NCBI RefSeq assembly: GCF_002886045.1
Contig: NZ_CP025791.1
Location: forward strand, 3,425,001-3,489,000
Direction of reading: 5' to 3'
DNA: 64,000 bases
Source of the DNA: Flavivirga eckloniae
Lineage (GTDB): Bacteria; Bacteroidota; Bacteroidia; Flavobacteriales; Flavobacteriaceae
Part shown: in pieces, positions 43,027 to 51,742 of the stretch
Position numbering within the stretch: the first letter of the stretch is position 1
How the letters are laid out: each line of letters starts with the position of its first letter
The notes under the pieces: model-generated
Databases searched by the model: none
The model's input: only the letters and a program-made list of their open reading frames with translations
What the model was told of the DNA's origin: nothing
Program-made: the position numbers and the translations under genes

Positions 43027-44073
43027 ATGATAGAAGATAAAAACCAACAGAGGACTCAATTAAGTGATTTAGGTGAATTTGGACTTATAGACCACCTAAC
43101 CAAGAATTTTAAAATTAGTCAGAAGTCAACCGTTAAAAGTATAGGAGACGATGCGGCTGTTTTGGATTTTAAAAATGAAAAAATTGTTATTACTACCGAT
43201 TTACTTGTTGAAGGGGTTCATTTCGATTTAAGCTATGTGCCTTTAAAGCATTTGGGGTATAAGGCAGTTGTTGTTAACCTGTCTGATGTGTATGCCATGA
43301 ACGCTAATGCTACACAAGTTACAGTATCTATTGCGGTTTCGAATAGGTTCCCGTTGGAAGCTTTGGAAGAGTTATATGCCGGGATAGAAACGGCAGCAAA
43401 GATTTATAATATTGATGTTGTTGGTGGAGATACTACATCGTCTACAACGGGATTGTTGATTTCGGTTACGGCTATTGGAACTATTGAAAGCGATGATGAG
43501 GTTTATAGAGATGGTGCTAAATCTAGTGACTTATTGGTGGTTACTGGAGATTTGGGAGCTGCTTATATGGGGCTACAAATACTTGAACGAGAAAAAGAGG
43601 TATATAAGGTGAACCCTAATAATCAACCAGATTTAGATGGCTATTCTTATATAATAGAGCGTCAATTAAAGCCAGAAGCCCGAAAGGATATTATTAAACT
43701 ATTGAAAGATCTTAATGTAAAACCGTCTTCAATGATCGATGTAAGTGATGGCTTGTCTTCAGAAATTATGCATTTATGTAAGCAAAGTAACGTAGGGTGC
43801 GATTTGTATGAAGAAAAAATTCCTTTAGACCCTCAGGTTATTTCAACATGTGAGGAGTTTAATATTGATAGTACTACGGTTGCGTTAAATGGTGGCGAAG
43901 ATTACGAATTATTGTTTACTATTTCTCAAGAGGATTATTCTAAAATAAAAGCAAATCCTAATCTTACGGTAATTGGTTATATGAAAGAGGCACAGGAAGG
44001 TATTCATTTAGTAACGAGAGCCGATACTAAAATACCTATTAAAGCCCAAGGATGGAAAAATTTTAATGCTTAA
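43027..44073 (+). CDS. thiL: thiamine-monophosphate kinase ThiL
   Basis: The 348-residue protein carries the ThiL/PurM fold signatures: FGLIDHLTK, KSIGDDAAVLDF (metal-binding Asp pair), TTDLLVEGVHFDL, KAVVVNLSDVYAMNA, VGGDTTSSTTGL, VTGDLGAAYMGL, SSMIDVSDGLSSEI and NGGEDYELLFT. It phosphorylates thiamine monophosphate to the active cofactor TPP in the cytosol. It is a single gene on the plus strand. Its end overlaps the convergent zinc-ribbon gene by 11 bases. Confidence 0.96.
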   Translation: MIEDKNQQRTQLSDLGEFGLIDHLTKNFKISQKSTVKSIGDDAAVLDFKNEKIVITTDLLVEGVHFDLSYVPLKHLGYKAVVVNLSDVYAMNANATQVTVSIAVSNRFPLEALEELYAGIETAAKIYNIDVVGGDTTSSTTGLLISVTAIGTIESDDEVYRDGAKSSDLLVVTGDLGAAYMGLQILEREKEVYKVNPNNQPDLDGYSYIIERQLKPEARKDIIKLLKDLNVKPSSMIDVSDGLSSEIMHLCKQSNVGCDLYEEKIPLDPQVISTCEEFNIDSTTVALNGGEDYELLFTISQEDYSKIKANPNLTVIGYMKEAQEGIHLVTRADTKIPIKAQGWKNFNA

Positions 44074-44395
44074 AAACTAATAAATTTTCAACATTTATGG
44101 TTGAGGGTAGTTCGTCGATAGATTTTACTTTATGCTTAATGTGAATGTATTCCAATCCATCATCGTTTACATCTGAACTTTGCTGCACGGTCGATCTCAT
44201 ATGCCGTTTCATATGAATGTGTTCCAACAGATCATTTATTTCTTTAAATTTAGGCGTGAGCTCGGTTAAGTAGCCATTTTCGTTGGTAGTGAGTTGTTTT
44301 TTGCAGTGTTTGCAAGTATACTCTTTTACATGGTATGTCACATCTCGTGTTACTTGGAAATCGTGTCCAAATACCTTGCAATGAATGTTTTTCAT
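44063..44395 (-). CDS. small zinc-ribbon protein, paralogue 2
   Basis: The 110 residues share CKVFGHDFQVTRDVTYHVKE, YTCKHCKKQLTTNENGYLTE and LTPKFKEINDLLEHIH with the next gene product. Cys6 and the C-x2-C make the likely zinc site. The C-terminal 40 residues extend the common domain with a partial repeat of its last helix (GLEYIHIKHKV). Function is unknown. Confidence 0.7.
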   Translation of the reverse strand: MKNIHCKVFGHDFQVTRDVTYHVKEYTCKHCKKQLTTNENGYLTELTPKFKEINDLLEHIHMKRHMRSTVQQSSDVNDDGLEYIHIKHKVKSIDELPSTINVENLLVFKH

Positions 44396-44456
44396 TTACA
44401 AAATCAGATTAATTAGTTAGAGTCTATTAATGTATTAAAAAACATTTAACCATTTA

Positions 44457-44723
44457 CTAGTAAATCGACGAAGCGAGCGTTTTCTTCTTTAAACGTTCCA
44501 CTCTTGAGGTATGAATGCGTTCTAGAATCGTGTTTATTTCTTTAAACTTTGGAGTAAGCTCAATTAAATAACCATTACTGTTTGTCGTTAGTTGTTTTTT
44601 GCAATGAGAGCACGTGTATTCTTTAATATGATATGTAACTTTTTTAGTTACCTGATAATCATGGCCAAAGAAGCTGCAATACATTTTTGGGATAAATGTA
44701 GGTTTGTTAGTAGGTTTAATCAT
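44457..44723 (-). CDS. small zinc-ribbon protein, paralogue 3
   Basis: The 88 residues are the minimal form of the family: YCSFFGHDYQVTKKVTYHIK, then CSHCKKQLTTNSNGYLIELT and KFKEINTILERIH. Tandem with paralogue 2 (61-base gap) and clearly its duplicate. There are no catalytic motifs. Confidence 0.7.
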   Translation of the reverse strand: MIKPTNKPTFIPKMYCSFFGHDYQVTKKVTYHIKEYTCSHCKKQLTTNSNGYLIELTPKFKEINTILERIHTSRVERLKKKTLASSIY

Positions 44724-44781
44724 GGTATTGAATTTAAGAGCAATAAATCTAAAATAAAAAATCCAATAAAACGATAAAATG

Positions 44782-45561
44782 CTACATATTTTCGATGAAA
44801 TGCATTATACTTTGTAAAGAATCGCTTTCGTTTTCAATGAAACTCATGTGGCCATCAGGGAATTCCACTAACTTTACATCACTATTTTTTGCTTGCGAAA
44901 TTAAGGCATCGTAATCTAGTACCGGATCTCTTTTACTAACGATAAGCATTTTTTTAAAAGGTGTAAAATGAAGAAGTACTTCTCTATCTTCCCTAATTTT
45001 CATGCCTTCAAGAGCTGCTACAATACCCTGTAATGGTGTTTTTAAGGCTTCCTTTTTTAACAGCTTAATCTTTTCCGAAAAAATGGTTCTGTTCTTTGGC
45101 CTGAATAAGTTAGAAATACCCATTCTAATAAACGCTTTATGGTTTTGTTTAACAGCTACAATAGCTCGGTCTCTATTTTTTTTCTTTTCGGGAGAATCTG
45201 CACTTGCAGTAGAATTCATAAGGCATAAACCTTTTAATGCATCCGGATTCTTTTCAGCGAAAGCTAGGGATACATAACCACCCATTGAGTGTCCGATAAA
45301 TGTAGATCGTCGAATTTTTAAATGTTTTAAAACGGCTTCAACCATTTCTGCCATGAGTTCCATAGTATGGATATAACCTAAACAATCGGTTTTTCCATGA
45401 CCAAGAAGGTCGATGCAGATCACCCTATTTTTTTTTGATAATGTTGGAATAAAAGCATCCCACATTGTCGAGTTTTCTAAAAAACCATGAAGCAAGACAA
45501 TGGCGTTCCCTTTTCCTTTGTCGGTATAAAAAATGTTTATTCCTTTGTGCTCTAAAATCAT
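44782..45561 (-). CDS. alpha/beta hydrolase
   Basis: The 259-residue cytosolic protein has the full fold: oxyanion-region LLHGFLENSTMW, nucleophile elbow FIGHSMGGYV (Ser near 93), acid in SKRDPVLDYDAL and catalytic His in PDGHMSFIE. No signal peptide. Esterase, thioesterase or C-C hydrolase activities are all possible and the cap region is not diagnostic. Same-strand neighbours are unrelated. Confidence 0.9.
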   Translation of the reverse strand: MILEHKGINIFYTDKGKGNAIVLLHGFLENSTMWDAFIPTLSKKNRVICIDLLGHGKTDCLGYIHTMELMAEMVEAVLKHLKIRRSTFIGHSMGGYVSLAFAEKNPDALKGLCLMNSTASADSPEKKKNRDRAIVAVKQNHKAFIRMGISNLFRPKNRTIFSEKIKLLKKEALKTPLQGIVAALEGMKIREDREVLLHFTPFKKMLIVSKRDPVLDYDALISQAKNSDVKLVEFPDGHMSFIENESDSLQSIMHFIENM

Positions 45562-45739
45562 TTTTGTTAAATCTTATACAAAGATAATTTTGTGAAGTGA
45601 AAATAACTAAAAAGGCTGTATCAAAAGTAAATACAATGACATGTTGCTTGTCGAAATATTTTCAACTTGCTGATAATCAATATCGGTTTAGACAAGCTCA
45701 ACCAGACAAAATAAATTACATTGATTTTAAGGTAACTCT

Positions 45740-46396
45740 TTAGTTTTTTACTTTTTTAATAGCAGAAAAAGCTTTGTCTACATACACATCTTCAACTAAA
45801 ATAGTAAACTCATTCGTTGTTGAAATAACTTCGTAAAGTACGACGCCCTCCCAAGCTAAACGCTTAAAAAAATGATAGTATAGACCAGCAATTTTGGAAT
45901 TGTCCTGAGGTAGGTTTATACTAATAGCCGATAAACCATCTTGAATAGCCAAGAAAGTTTCTTTTTCTAATTGTTCGATAATAAAATCTTTCAGGCTGCT
46001 GGAAATTATAATATTACTTTCGTGAATCCCTCTGGTAAACGTGTAGAATAGTTTCGATTCTTGATTTATTCTTTCCAGAATTTTGGCATGATTGTCAATT
46101 ATTGTATCAGAATTTTTAACAGTAAAATCCGTTAAATTGGAGCGGACAGTAATGTCGCCTAAATTCTGAATAACCCGTTTCATTTTTATGGAGTTGGTTA
46201 AGGTTGTAGGTGGATTGTATCTTCTTAAAGCCATCATAATGGCACCAGGTTTTACTTCCTTTTTAAGCATTTTGCTAATAGGTTCTGTTAACTCAATGGC
46301 CAAAGCGCTAAAGTTTATAATGTTTCTAGATAATGCCTCCTCTAAATAAGGTTGCGTTATTAAAATATCCTCAACACAGTTAGATACAGTTTTCAT
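45740..46396 (-). CDS. ACT-like domain protein divergent from aspartate kinase
   Basis: The 218-residue protein has an N-terminal helical part (EDILITQPYLEEALSRNIIN, LKKEVKPGAIMMALRRYNPP, reminiscent of small winged-helix proteins) and two alpha/beta halves with ACT-like patterns: ESKLFYTFTRGIHESNIIIS and AIQDGLSAISINLPQDNSKI, then LYEVISTTNEFTILVEDVYV with DKAFSAIKKVK. Aspartate kinase C-termini have such modules, and the divergent neighbour at 46678 is an aspartate kinase. A role as an amino-acid-responsive regulator is plausible (inference). The family is otherwise uncharacterised. Confidence 0.65.
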   Translation of the reverse strand: MKTVSNCVEDILITQPYLEEALSRNIINFSALAIELTEPISKMLKKEVKPGAIMMALRRYNPPTTLTNSIKMKRVIQNLGDITVRSNLTDFTVKNSDTIIDNHAKILERINQESKLFYTFTRGIHESNIIISSSLKDFIIEQLEKETFLAIQDGLSAISINLPQDNSKIAGLYYHFFKRLAWEGVVLYEVISTTNEFTILVEDVYVDKAFSAIKKVKN

Positions 46397-46677
46397 GTGC
46401 TTGCATTTATTGTTTTAGTTTTTGAACCTCTACTTTTTCATCGAGTTCGATTTTTTAAAAACAAATTATTTTGTTCTTCAATAACAGTAAATCGAGATCG
46501 ATAAGTACGAGTTTGCAACATCTGTTTTGGTAATACCTTTATTATTAGGTAATTGTTGCTAGATACATTATGTTAATTATTTAACAATATGTGCAAAAAT
46601 AATCTTTTTTTTAAATAAATATAGGTATTGAGCAAATGAGTTTTAGTTTTACAATTAAAATAATTGCTTAGGAAAGT

Positions 46678-48000
46678 ATGAAAGTATTGAAGTTTGGTGG
46701 AACATCTGTAGGTTCCGTAGAAAATATAAACAACGTTAAAAATATTATTAACGATGGCGATAAGAAGGTTGTTGTACTATCTGCAATGTCTGGTACTACA
46801 AACCAATTAGTGGCTATTTCTAGCGATATTGCAAACAAAGCACCAAACGAAGCTATTGATAAAATTAATAAGTTACATGAAGCTTATACAGTAACGATAG
46901 ACAAGCTTTTAACAAATAAAGACCTAAACAAGGATGTTAAGGACTATGTTTACAGTATTTTCAATTTTTTAGTAGCCTGTACTTATCAAGAGTTTTCTAT
47001 TGATTTAGAAAATAATATTGTAGCCCAAGGGGAGTTAATTTCTACGTACATGTTTAACAGTTATTTAAAGCAGGAAGGGCTAAGTTCTACGTTGTTACCA
47101 GCTTTAAGTTTTATGCGTATTGATGCAGACAAAGAGCCAGATGTGGCATATATAAAGCAACAGTTTGAGGTTGCTATAAACGATGCCGAACCTTCTGATA
47201 TATACATTACTCAAGGGTTTATTTGTTTAGACGATACCGATAAAATTTCAAATTTACAACGTGGTGGTAGCGATTATACGGCAACACTTATTGGGGCTGC
47301 TATTAAAGCGGAGGAAGTGCAAATTTGGACCGATATTGATGGAATGCACAATAACGATCCTAGATACGTTGAAAACACCAAACCTATATCGAACCTGTCG
47401 TTTGACGAAGCTGCAGAGTTAGCTTATTTTGGGGCCAAGATATTGCACCCACAAACCGTTACCCCAGTTAGAGCAGATAACATTCCTGTACGTTTAAAAA
47501 ATACGATGAATCCCGGTGCGCATGGAACACTAATTTCAAATATAACCTCAGAAAATGGTATTAAGGCCATTGCTGCCAAGGATAATATTACGGCTATAAA
47601 GATTAAATCTGCAAGAATGTTGCAGGCGCATGGTTTCTTAAAAAAAGTATTCGAAATTTTCGAAACGCATACAACATCTATCGATATGATTACAACATCG
47701 GAGGTAGCGGTTTCTTTAACCATTGATGACGATAGGAACTTGGATAAGATTATTGAAGAGTTAGAAAAAATTGCCACAATAGAAGTTGATACAAATCAGA
47801 GTATTATCTGTTTGGTAGGACATTCTGTTGTTGATCATGAAGACACTTACAAGTTGTTTCAAATATTACAAGATGTAAATATTAGAATGATTTCTTATGG
47901 TGGAAGTAGAAATAATATCTCTCTGTTAGTTGATACAGAAAACAAAATTAATTCGCTGCGTAAACTAAACGATTATTTATTTGAATTAGTCACTCTGTAA
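46678..48000 (+). CDS. aspartate kinase
   Basis: The 440-residue monofunctional kinase has KFGGTSVGS at the start, VVVLSAMSGTTNQL, the GGSDYTATLIGAAI nucleotide loop, WTDIDGMHNNDPR and FGAKILHP. C-terminal tandem ACT domains (about 300-440) bind the feedback inhibitor. It makes aspartyl phosphate, the first step to lysine, threonine and methionine. Lysine- or threonine-sensitive type cannot be told. It is monocistronic, with a terminator at 48031, and divergent from the ACT-like gene. Confidence 0.95.
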   Translation: MKVLKFGGTSVGSVENINNVKNIINDGDKKVVVLSAMSGTTNQLVAISSDIANKAPNEAIDKINKLHEAYTVTIDKLLTNKDLNKDVKDYVYSIFNFLVACTYQEFSIDLENNIVAQGELISTYMFNSYLKQEGLSSTLLPALSFMRIDADKEPDVAYIKQQFEVAINDAEPSDIYITQGFICLDDTDKISNLQRGGSDYTATLIGAAIKAEEVQIWTDIDGMHNNDPRYVENTKPISNLSFDEAAELAYFGAKILHPQTVTPVRADNIPVRLKNTMNPGAHGTLISNITSENGIKAIAAKDNITAIKIKSARMLQAHGFLKKVFEIFETHTTSIDMITTSEVAVSLTIDDDRNLDKIIEELEKIATIEVDTNQSIICLVGHSVVDHEDTYKLFQILQDVNIRMISYGGSRNNISLLVDTENKINSLRKLNDYLFELVTL

Positions 48001-48030
48001 ATTTACAATATTTAGTATTGTTAGCAGCCA

Positions 48031-48067
48031 AAAGGGTCGTTTTTAAACGACCCTTTCTTCTTTTTTT
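48031..48067 (+). terminator. Rho-independent terminator of the aspartate kinase gene
   Basis: AAAGGGTCGTTT (48031-48042) pairs with AAACGACCCTTT (48045-48056) and a C/T-rich tail with seven T follows. It lies 31 bases past the stop. It is a clean intrinsic terminator. Confidence 0.9.
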
Positions 48068-48119
48068 AAGAGTTCCGAAAAGTGTGTTATTGGTTTGTAC
48101 TGGGTTTTTCGGATACGCT

Positions 48120-48215
48120 CAAGATAAACTAAAGTCAAAGTAAGCGAACCAGTTTACCAACAGGGAATCTTAGTTAAAATTTAAAGAGATTCCTCATTTT
48201 CATTCGGAATGACAC
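48120..48215. repeat. decayed copy of the GTCATTCAGA repeat family
   Basis: AAGTAAGCGAACCAG, AACAGGGAATCTTAG and GAGATTCCTC … CATTCGGAATGACA keep the order of the 440-880 units with many changes. It lies between the convergent aspartate kinase and aminopeptidase genes, the same kind of site as the copy at 10310. Confidence 0.5.
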
Positions 48216-48235
48216 TTTTTAAACCGCTTGCTCTC

Positions 48236-49528
48236 TTAAGAGTTCATAATGCTCTCAATTTCATCGGCTTCAATAGGAATGTTTCTCATTAAATTGAATG
48301 GCTCCCCTTGCTCTTGAATAACCACATCGTCTTCTAATCGTATGCCAAAACCTTCATCCGGAATATAAATTCCAGGCTCTACGGTAAATACCATGTTGGC
48401 TTGCATAGGTTCTGTTAATATGCCATAATCATGTGTGTCTAGGCCTAAATGGTGGCTGGTTCCATGCATAAGATATTTTTTATAAGCCGGCCATTCTGGG
48501 TTTTCGTTTTGCACATCGGCTTTGTCCAAAAGTCCTAAGCCTAAAAGTTCACTAGTCATTATCTTGCCAACCTCTACATGATATTTACCCCAATCGGTTC
48601 CAGGAGTAAGCATTTTTGTAGCCTCATTTTTCACTCTGTTTACTGCATTATAAACCTCTTTCTGTCTGGGAGTGAATTTTCCCGAAACGGGTACGCTACG
48701 AGTCATGTCGCTTGAATAATTACCATATTCTGCACCAACATCCATTAGTATTAATTCACCTGCTTTACACTGCTGATTGTTTTCTATATAATGCAGTACA
48801 TTCGCATTATTTCCAGATGCAACAATAGGTGTGTAAGCAAATTTCTTAGAGCGGTTTCTCAAGAATTCGTGCATAAACTCTGCTTCAATTTCATATTCCC
48901 AAACATCGGGTTTAACAAAATTTAAAATACGTCTAAATCCTTTTTCAGTAATATCACAAGCTTTTTGAATGAGGTCAATTTCAATAGGATCCTTTACAGA
49001 ACGTAACCTTTGTAAAATAGGATTACTTTTTGCAACTGCATGCGCAGGGTATCTGTCTTTTAACCATTTGGTAAAACGATCTTCTCGGGTTTCTGTTTCT
49101 ACATTGGCTCTGTAATGTTCGTTAGTGTTAATATAAACAGTGTCGCATTGTGTCATAATTTCAAACATGACCTTTTCCATGTCCTGCAACCAGTAAACTG
49201 TTTTAATGCCACTCGTCTCAAAAGCTTTTTCTTTCGTTAGTTTTTCGCCTTCCCAAATAGCAATATGTTCGTTTGTTTCTTTTAAAAACAGAATCTCACG
49301 ATGTTTCTCTTTTGGACAATCTGGGAATAAAACGAGAATACTTTCTTCTTGATCTACGCCACTTAGATAAAAAATATCTCTATGTTGCTCAAAAGGCAAG
49401 GTGCTATCTGCGCTTACAGGGTAGATATCGTTCGAATTAAAAACAGCTAAACTTTTAGGTTTCATTTGACTGGAAAAGTCTTTTCTGTTTTTTATGAAGA
49501 GCTCATTATTTATAGGGTGATATTTCAT
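48236..49528 (-). CDS. Xaa-Pro aminopeptidase (peptidase M24B, aminopeptidase P)
   Basis: The 430-residue protein has the N-terminal AMP_N domain (about 1-135, YPVSADSTLPFEQHRDIFYL) and a pita-bread catalytic domain with the five metal ligands in MDVGAEYGNYSSDMTRSVP, GTSHHLGLDTHD, FTVEPGIYIP and GIRLEDDVV. It removes N-terminal residues before proline using a dinuclear metal site, in the cytosol (no signal peptide). It is a single gene. Confidence 0.95.
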   Translation of the reverse strand: MKYHPINNELFIKNRKDFSSQMKPKSLAVFNSNDIYPVSADSTLPFEQHRDIFYLSGVDQEESILVLFPDCPKEKHREILFLKETNEHIAIWEGEKLTKEKAFETSGIKTVYWLQDMEKVMFEIMTQCDTVYINTNEHYRANVETETREDRFTKWLKDRYPAHAVAKSNPILQRLRSVKDPIEIDLIQKACDITEKGFRRILNFVKPDVWEYEIEAEFMHEFLRNRSKKFAYTPIVASGNNANVLHYIENNQQCKAGELILMDVGAEYGNYSSDMTRSVPVSGKFTPRQKEVYNAVNRVKNEATKMLTPGTDWGKYHVEVGKIMTSELLGLGLLDKADVQNENPEWPAYKKYLMHGTSHHLGLDTHDYGILTEPMQANMVFTVEPGIYIPDEGFGIRLEDDVVIQEQGEPFNLMRNIPIEADEIESIMNS

Positions 49529-49718
49529 GTTAAGGATATATTAAGTTTTATAATTATAGCAAAACTAAATAAATCTTAAATAATAATTTATTATATTTGA
49601 TAATCCCCTAGTTTTTTTAATATTAAGATAAACCGGAGTTAAATTTATTTTACCCGGAATCTATTATATTGCGTTTTCGATATCCAAATCAATTTTAAAG
49701 ACATTAAAATCTAACCAG

Positions 49719-51521
49719 ATGAAAAAAAATACTTTAATAACTGTATTAATCTTATTAATAACTATTACACACATACATGCGCAGATATTATTGAAAGAAG
49801 CTTCATTGGAAAAGCAAATTCAAAACTCAGATTTAGTTGTTGAAGGTCAGGTAATTTCAAAGCAATCATTTTGGGATTCAGGTCATAAAAATATCTATAC
49901 GGTAAATACAATTGAAGTTTTTAAAGTATTTAAGGGAAACCCCGTTGCAACAATTGAAATAGTCACTGCAGGAGGCACAGTTGGGTTATCTGCTGAAATA
50001 GTAACACCTAGTTTGAAGTTAAGAAATAGTGATGTTGGAATGTTCATGCTATATAACAATAATGTAGCGTTAAATCTTAGTGCTAAATCCTCAAAAAAAC
50101 AATTTAAGGTATACGGTTCGTTACAAGGTTTTTACAAATATTACTTAAATCATGATGTTGCTATAAACCCGTTTAATAAAAAGCAAGGCATAGCAAAAAC
50201 TTTTTATAATGAGATTAAGAATTATACAAAAAAGGACTATATAGAAGTATCAAAATTGAACTTAACAAAGCAAGGAACTAATTCTGATCAACAAAAAGTT
50301 TCCTTACCTCCAAGTTCAGTTACTTTTACACCAACAACAGTGACTGCAGGAACAAAAACTGTATTAACGATTAACGGATCTGGTTTTGGTTCTGTAAAAG
50401 GAAAGGTTGGTTTTAGTAATGCTGATTCTGGAGGTTTTGATCAAGGGGTTCCTGATTATGTCAATGCTTTAGATACTCAGGTTTTAACTTGGAGTGATAC
50501 TCAAATTACTGTGGAAGTGCCATCTGAAGCAGGTACAGGTAAAATAGAGGTGACGGATGATCTTGGAGCGTCTGCAGAATCTAGCTCGGATTTAACAGTT
50601 ACCTATGCTGAAACAAATGTGCCTAGTGATGCTGTTAATTCTGGTGTTTTCGTTGCTTATCCAACGCAACATGTAAATGATAATAATGGTGGTTATACTT
50701 GGCGAATGTTTACTGATTTTGATGCTAATACTGGTGCAAAGGCTTCTTTTTTACGAGCATTAGAAACTTGGAGATGTGAAACAGGAGTAAATTGGGTTAT
50801 TGGAGCTAATACTACTGTTGATGCAATAGCAAGTGATGGAGTAAATGTTGTTAGGTTTGATAATGGAGCAGAATTAGGAACTGATGTTTTAGGAAGATGT
50901 ACATCTCGTTATAGTGGTTGTTTTGCAGCAGGGAATACAACGCTTAACTGGTATGTTTCAGAATTAGATATTGTATTTGATGACGCTACTAACTGGAATT
51001 TCGATACAGACCTTCCTGAAATTTCTGAATTCGATTTCGAAAGTGTTGCTTTACATGAACTAGGACATGGTCATCAATTAGCACATGTTATTGATACGAA
51101 TAATGATGTTATGCATTATGCTTTGTCAAATGCCGAAGATCAAAGAGAGTTAAGTGCAAATAATATTATATCGGCCGGCAATGTACAAAGTAGGAGTACT
51201 GGGTCTGCAGTTTGTGGAGAAGGTGTTATGACAGCTTATGCAGGAAGTTGCGGTTTAAGTGTAGACGAAGAAGAATTAGAAGCAGCTATTACTCTATATC
51301 CAAACCCGGCAAGTCGCCAGTTTTTTATAAGGAATGCTTCATTTATAAATTTAGAAAAAGCAGTTATTTACGATATAAGCGGAAGACATATTTCTGAATA
51401 TGATATTTCTGATACTTCAAAAGCTAAAACGATTAATGTAACAGGAGTTTCCGGAGGGATTTATTTTGTAAATATTTACTCCGATAGAGCTATGATTACC
51501 AAAAAATTAGTCTTGGATTAA
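49719..51521 (+). CDS. secreted IPT/TIG-domain zinc metallopeptidase with T9SS sorting domain
   Basis: The 600 residues are: a signal peptide (TITHIHAQ, cleaved near 22); an N-terminal region of unknown type (about 25-190, with a NSDLVVEGQVISKQ start); an IPT/TIG immunoglobulin-like domain (about 200-295; PSSVTFTPTTVTAGTKTVLT); a matrixin-like catalytic domain (about 310-515) with zinc site HELGHGHQLAH (446-456) and a downstream VMHYALS Met-turn; and a type A C-terminal sorting domain (about 526-600; LYPNPASRQFFI … GGIYFVNIYSD, end TKKLVLD). It is exported by T9SS and probably anchored or released at the cell surface. The substrate is not known. It is monocistronic. Confidence 0.88.
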   Translation: MKKNTLITVLILLITITHIHAQILLKEASLEKQIQNSDLVVEGQVISKQSFWDSGHKNIYTVNTIEVFKVFKGNPVATIEIVTAGGTVGLSAEIVTPSLKLRNSDVGMFMLYNNNVALNLSAKSSKKQFKVYGSLQGFYKYYLNHDVAINPFNKKQGIAKTFYNEIKNYTKKDYIEVSKLNLTKQGTNSDQQKVSLPPSSVTFTPTTVTAGTKTVLTINGSGFGSVKGKVGFSNADSGGFDQGVPDYVNALDTQVLTWSDTQITVEVPSEAGTGKIEVTDDLGASAESSSDLTVTYAETNVPSDAVNSGVFVAYPTQHVNDNNGGYTWRMFTDFDANTGAKASFLRALETWRCETGVNWVIGANTTVDAIASDGVNVVRFDNGAELGTDVLGRCTSRYSGCFAAGNTTLNWYVSELDIVFDDATNWNFDTDLPEISEFDFESVALHELGHGHQLAHVIDTNNDVMHYALSNAEDQRELSANNIISAGNVQSRSTGSAVCGEGVMTAYAGSCGLSVDEEELEAAITLYPNPASRQFFIRNASFINLEKAVIYDISGRHISEYDISDTSKAKTINVTGVSGGIYFVNIYSDRAMITKKLVLD

Positions 51522-51701
51522 TTGAAAAGTAATACTTCATGTTTGTATGTCAGGTTGCGTACTTCGGCTTTAGTCTATGATTAGGGTAGACGGAGTCCCT
51601 AAGGTGATAAATAAATGTTATTGTGTTTAGCCTTGATAAGGTAGTCTTTGAAACACATATTATTTTAACAAAACTATAGGATGTTGAAATAGCCGAAATT
51701 T

Positions 51702-51742
51702 GGTTGATTTTAATTAATTTGAAAAATTAAAGTTAATCAACC
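51702..51742 (+). promoter_or_regulatory. hairpin ending at the start codon of the BNR-protein gene
   Basis: GGTTGATT (51702-51709) is the exact reverse complement of AATCAACC (51735-51742), and TTAATT/AATTAA inside extends the stem. The right arm ends on the base before the ATG at 51743. In mRNA it would cover the initiation site. Confidence 0.5.
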
